NCBI GenBank assembly: GCA_021781335.1
Contig: JAJXXA010000030.1
Coordinates: forward strand, 1 to 43,842
From: Actinomycetes bacterium
Lineage (GTDB): Bacteria; Actinomycetota; Acidimicrobiia; Acidimicrobiales; RAAP-2
Reading direction: 5' to 3'
DNA: 43,842 bases
This document shows positions 40,933 to 43,842 of this stretch, piece by piece. The notes beneath the pieces are model-generated. The model had not been told where the DNA came from. It ran no database searches and saw nothing but the letters and a program-made list of their open reading frames with translations. Within the stretch, counting starts at the first letter, position 1, and each line of letters opens with the position of its first letter. The translations under genes and the position numbers were made by a program.

Positions 40933-41604
40933 TCAGCGCGTGACGCTCGCGAACTTGGTGAAAACCACGATATTGGCGAGGTAGCTGCCCGTCGCGTGGT
41001 CGAATGCCCCGCCGCATGTCACGAGATTCAACTCGCGTGCGCCGGGTTTGTCGAGCGCTCCATAGACCAGCTGGTCGGGGAAGCCAGACTTCGAGTATTG
41101 GACGACTTTGGTGACGACGAAGTTGACCTTCACGCCATCTGAAAGCCCAACGGTGACGAGTGCACCCGGATGAAGGGTTCGAATATAGAAGAACACCCCA
41201 GGTCCCTTGTACGAGTCGACGTGGGCGAGGATGACCGACGAACCCTCTTGTCCGGGTGTAGGACCGTATTTGAACCAGCCCGCAGTCTTGGTGGTGGCGG
41301 GGACCATCACTTGTCCGTTCGCCAACAAGCCAAGTTCGCCCACACTCGTGGTCACGCCAATCGAGGGAATCGAGAGTGTGCGCGGCACTGATGACGCCAC
41401 GCGTACTGAACTGATGTCAGTCGTACGCGTGGTGACGGGGGCGACAGTGGAGACAGGGGTCGAAGTCAAGACTACGGACTTCGGATTGCTGGCCGGTACG
41501 AAAGTACTAGCCAGCAATCCCAGCCCGACGATGAGGACCACCAGAGCGGTCGTCCACCACATCACTTCAGACTTCGAGCGCCGCCTACGGCCTTCGCGTG
41601 ACAT
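40933..41604 (-). CDS. Class F-like sortase
   Basis: N-terminal TM; LSIPSIGVTTSVGELG...VILAHVDSYKGPGVFF...LNLVTCGGAFDHATGSYLANIVVF with catalytic His and Cys motifs. Confidence 0.85.
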   Translation of the reverse strand: MSREGRRRRSKSEVMWWTTALVVLIVGLGLLASTFVPASNPKSVVLTSTPVSTVAPVTTRTTDISSVRVASSVPRTLSIPSIGVTTSVGELGLLANGQVMVPATTKTAGWFKYGPTPGQEGSSVILAHVDSYKGPGVFFYIRTLHPGALVTVGLSDGVKVNFVVTKVVQYSKSGFPDQLVYGALDKPGARELNLVTCGGAFDHATGSYLANIVVFTKFASVTR

Positions 41605-42673
41605 CCGTATTGTTCAGAGTCCGACGACGACGTGATCGTATGGCTGCGCCACTTGCGATCATCGCGAGGCCAATCGCACTCAAGCCAAGGGGCAAGAGTG
41701 GTGAAGAGCCTGATCCGGCCGTTCCGCCGAAGCCAGTGCCCGGTGCGCCGACGGGAACGACTGTCGTAGGTGTGGTCGTTGTGGTCGTTGCGCGCGTCGT
41801 TGTTGTTGTCACCGGCGCGGCCGTGGTGGTGGTCGATGAAGGCACTGTGGTAGTCGTGGTTGTAACGGCGGCTGCGCACACGGGGACGGTGATGTTGTTA
41901 CCGTCAAGCGTGACTGCCCCGTTTCTAGCGAGCACGCGGCCGCTCAAGGTCGCACCGGTGTTCATCGTTGCCGAACTAAGGGCCATAATCGTCCCGACCA
42001 TGTGACTCGTGGTACCAATCGTTGCCGACGAACCAACCTGCCAGAAGATATTGCAGGCCTGGGCGCCGTTCTCCAACACCACATTGCTGCCCGAAGCGGT
42101 TGTCAAGGTCGAACCAGCTTGAAAGATGAAGACGGCATCAGCGTTGCCGCCACCGTTTAGTGTCAAAGTACCAGTCAAGCCCATGCTCGTTGAAGACGCG
42201 TAGGTGCCCGGAGTAAGGGTCGATCCACCCAGGTCACTGGGGGCTGTGGTGAAAGGTGTGGTGCCTGCGGCACTCAGGTACGCCGCCGTCAGTGACGTCT
42301 GAGCCGCGAGCGCTTGTGCGTTCGCTACGTAGGTTGTGCCTGAACTCTGAATGCCGGGCGGAAAGCCAGTGACCGCAGTACCAGGGCTGAGACCAATATC
42401 ACCAGCGACAGTGGTTGTTCCGGTGTTGGTGATCGTGGATCCGGCGAGGACGGCGAACGTCGATGCATTACCGAGGTTGATCGCAGTCGGTGCGGCGAAT
42501 GCGGCCGGTACACCAAACGCGGTGACGAGGGCAGCGACCAAGCCGCTGATACCCACTGCACCAATACCTACCTGCATGCGCGACACCGTAGGCACTCGAC
42601 GATGCTTGCCTCGCGGTGCGGGCGATAAGAGAGAATTGAAGCGAGAGTGCTTCGATGAATCTGAACGGGACAT
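41585..42673 (-). CDS. DUF3494 ice-binding-like surface protein with sortase-type C-terminal anchor
   Basis: INLGNASTFAVLAGSTITNTGTTTVAGDIGLSPGTAVTGFPPG... DUF3494 fold; Thr-rich stalk; C-terminal APGTG + hydrophobic segment + RSRRRR tail. ATG at 42673 with GGGAGG upstream. Confidence 0.88.
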   Translation of the reverse strand: MSRSDSSKHSRFNSLLSPAPRGKHRRVPTVSRMQVGIGAVGISGLVAALVTAFGVPAAFAAPTAINLGNASTFAVLAGSTITNTGTTTVAGDIGLSPGTAVTGFPPGIQSSGTTYVANAQALAAQTSLTAAYLSAAGTTPFTTAPSDLGGSTLTPGTYASSTSMGLTGTLTLNGGGNADAVFIFQAGSTLTTASGSNVVLENGAQACNIFWQVGSSATIGTTSHMVGTIMALSSATMNTGATLSGRVLARNGAVTLDGNNITVPVCAAAVTTTTTTVPSSTTTTAAPVTTTTTRATTTTTTPTTVVPVGAPGTGFGGTAGSGSSPLLPLGLSAIGLAMIASGAAIRSRRRRTLNNTDVTRRP

Positions 42674-43138
42674 GGTAGTCCTCCCGCAGCTCTCGTGTTC
42701 TGTCAACGTCAATTACGTTGAACAACGAGTCTGCTACTTCACCGACTCTAAGGGCGATCTTGCGAAGTCTGACAAACAACACGCGATTGTCACATTTGCC
42801 CTTGGCGCTTGTTACGCGCAGTTTGATGCACGAGAGTGGTCAAAGGACGGTGAGATTGCCTTGTGCGTTGATGATTGAAGAAATAACTGTTATTACTTAA
42901 ACAAGCAGACACGACCGTATGGTTTCCCTACAAAAGGAATAACAAGGAATTTCTCGGTGAAGTTAGTGGCGGACGCGGTTAGACCCCAAGAATCGAGTGG
43001 TCGTCAAGAGTCATTCGCCGTACGTTGAAGTGAAGCGAACTACACCGGTCGAGACGGTTCCTCTTCACGCCATGCTGCACTTATCGATACGGTGGGTATC
43101 TGCTCTTTGATTCATCACGGGCTGCGCTGGAGGCGAGT

Positions 43139-43486
43139 ATGAGTATTCCTGAACAAGAAGGATCACCCGAGCTTCCCTCGAATGACGAAGTCAATGAGGC
43201 CACGCCCAGTGAAGAGGTCGCCAGCAGCCATGTTCCCAGTACGCGCATCTCTCGTCTCTGGGTACGCAGCCTTCCGTCACTGATCGCACTTGTCGTTGTC
43301 TTGATATTGGTGGCGCAGAATAGGTCGCAAGTCACCGTGCGATTCTTCGCGGGCCATCTGCGTACGCCGCTCGCGGTCGCTCTCCTCGGAGCCATGGTCC
43401 TCGGTGCTCTCATGATGTTGGGTCTCGGATCGCTTCGGGTCTTGCAGTTGCGACGTCGCATAAGGCGCCAAGGTCGCTCGAGGTAG
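43139..43486 (+). CDS. LapA/DUF1049-domain membrane protein
   Basis: LPSLIALVVVLILVAQNRSQVTVRFFAGHLRTPLAVALLGAMVLGALMMLGLGSLRVLQLRRRIRR. Confidence 0.8.
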   Translation: MSIPEQEGSPELPSNDEVNEATPSEEVASSHVPSTRISRLWVRSLPSLIALVVVLILVAQNRSQVTVRFFAGHLRTPLAVALLGAMVLGALMMLGLGSLRVLQLRRRIRRQGRSR

Positions 43487-43634
43487 AGCGAGCGTCGAGT
43501 GCGCGTTGGCCAGCCGAGTCGTCTGGCGACCGTGCACCAAAAGGTTCAGTCGTGGTGTCGACACTGACCGTGTACACGATGGACATTCTTCTTGTGGATT
43601 ACGTACCCGCTGGAGTTTTTCATAGACTTTGCCT

Positions 43635-43842
43635 ATGACAACTCACCCGACTCCTCGAAGCACTGATGTCACCCTCGGAAAGGGTCGTGCGCCGGCGCGC
43701 GCGATGCTTCGAGCCATGGGCCTCGGCGATGACGACATGGTCAAACCGCAGATTGGAGTGGCCTCGAGTTGGAACGAGGTCACGCCCTGCAACCTTCCTC
43801 TTGATCGTTTGGCCAAGAGAGCGAAGGTAGCGGTACATGACG
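43635..43842 (+). CDS. ilvD: Dihydroxy-acid dehydratase, N-terminal part (truncated by window edge)
   Basis: [69 protein letters not shown]... Confidence 0.93.
   Translation, partial: MTTHPTPRSTDVTLGKGRAPARAMLRAMGLGDDDMVKPQIGVASSWNEVTPCNLPLDRLAKRAKVAVHD

Noticed and set aside
41598-42005. Val-rich plus-strand ORF (VVVGVVVVVVARVVVVV...)
   Set aside because: Antisense of the Thr-rich stalk of the DUF3494 protein; an artefact of low-complexity ACN codons.
42880-43138. Possible riboswitch in the largest AT-containing intergenic region
   Set aside because: I looked for c-di-GMP, purine and other conserved cores and did not recognise any; covariance-model search would be needed.

Overview
This is a high-GC chromosomal window, probably actinobacterial (Acidimicrobiia-like by gene content and codon bias; inference only). 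It is almost fully coding. I see no rRNA, tRNA, CRISPR array, transposase or phage genes. The left part (1-19.7 kb) holds purine uptake/salvage genes, an orphan peptide-type ABC substrate-binding protein, MFS exporters, and an amine/GABA-type catabolic cluster: FAD amine oxidase, class III aminotransferase, Lrp/AsnC regulator, aldehyde dehydrogenase and alanine dehydrogenase. The middle part (20-41 kb) is a long co-oriented housekeeping block: ileS, yceI, succinate-semialdehyde dehydrogenase, cysteine desulfurase, mnmA, ligA, a PASTA kinase-like protein, SDR, MFS, alpha/beta hydrolase and gatCAB, many with 4-nt ATGA/GTGA overlaps. The right end has a class F-like sortase overlapping a DUF3494 ice-binding-like surface protein, and the start of ilvD. 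The most interesting observations are: (1) the PASTA-domain Ser/Thr kinase homologue next to ligA has lost nearly all catalytic motifs (HRD to HGE, DFG to DVA, no glycine loop) and reads as a pseudokinase; (2) IleRS carries a swapped GXHH instead of HXGH signature, which suggests mupirocin hyper-resistance; (3) a sortase is translationally overlapped with an APGTG-tailed ice-binding-like protein, and the sortase seems to lack the usual catalytic Arg; (4) a perfect TTGACA-18-TATAAT promoter overlaps an inverted repeat between marR and yceI; (5) a 10-bp tandem palindromic duplication lies across the ald start codon.
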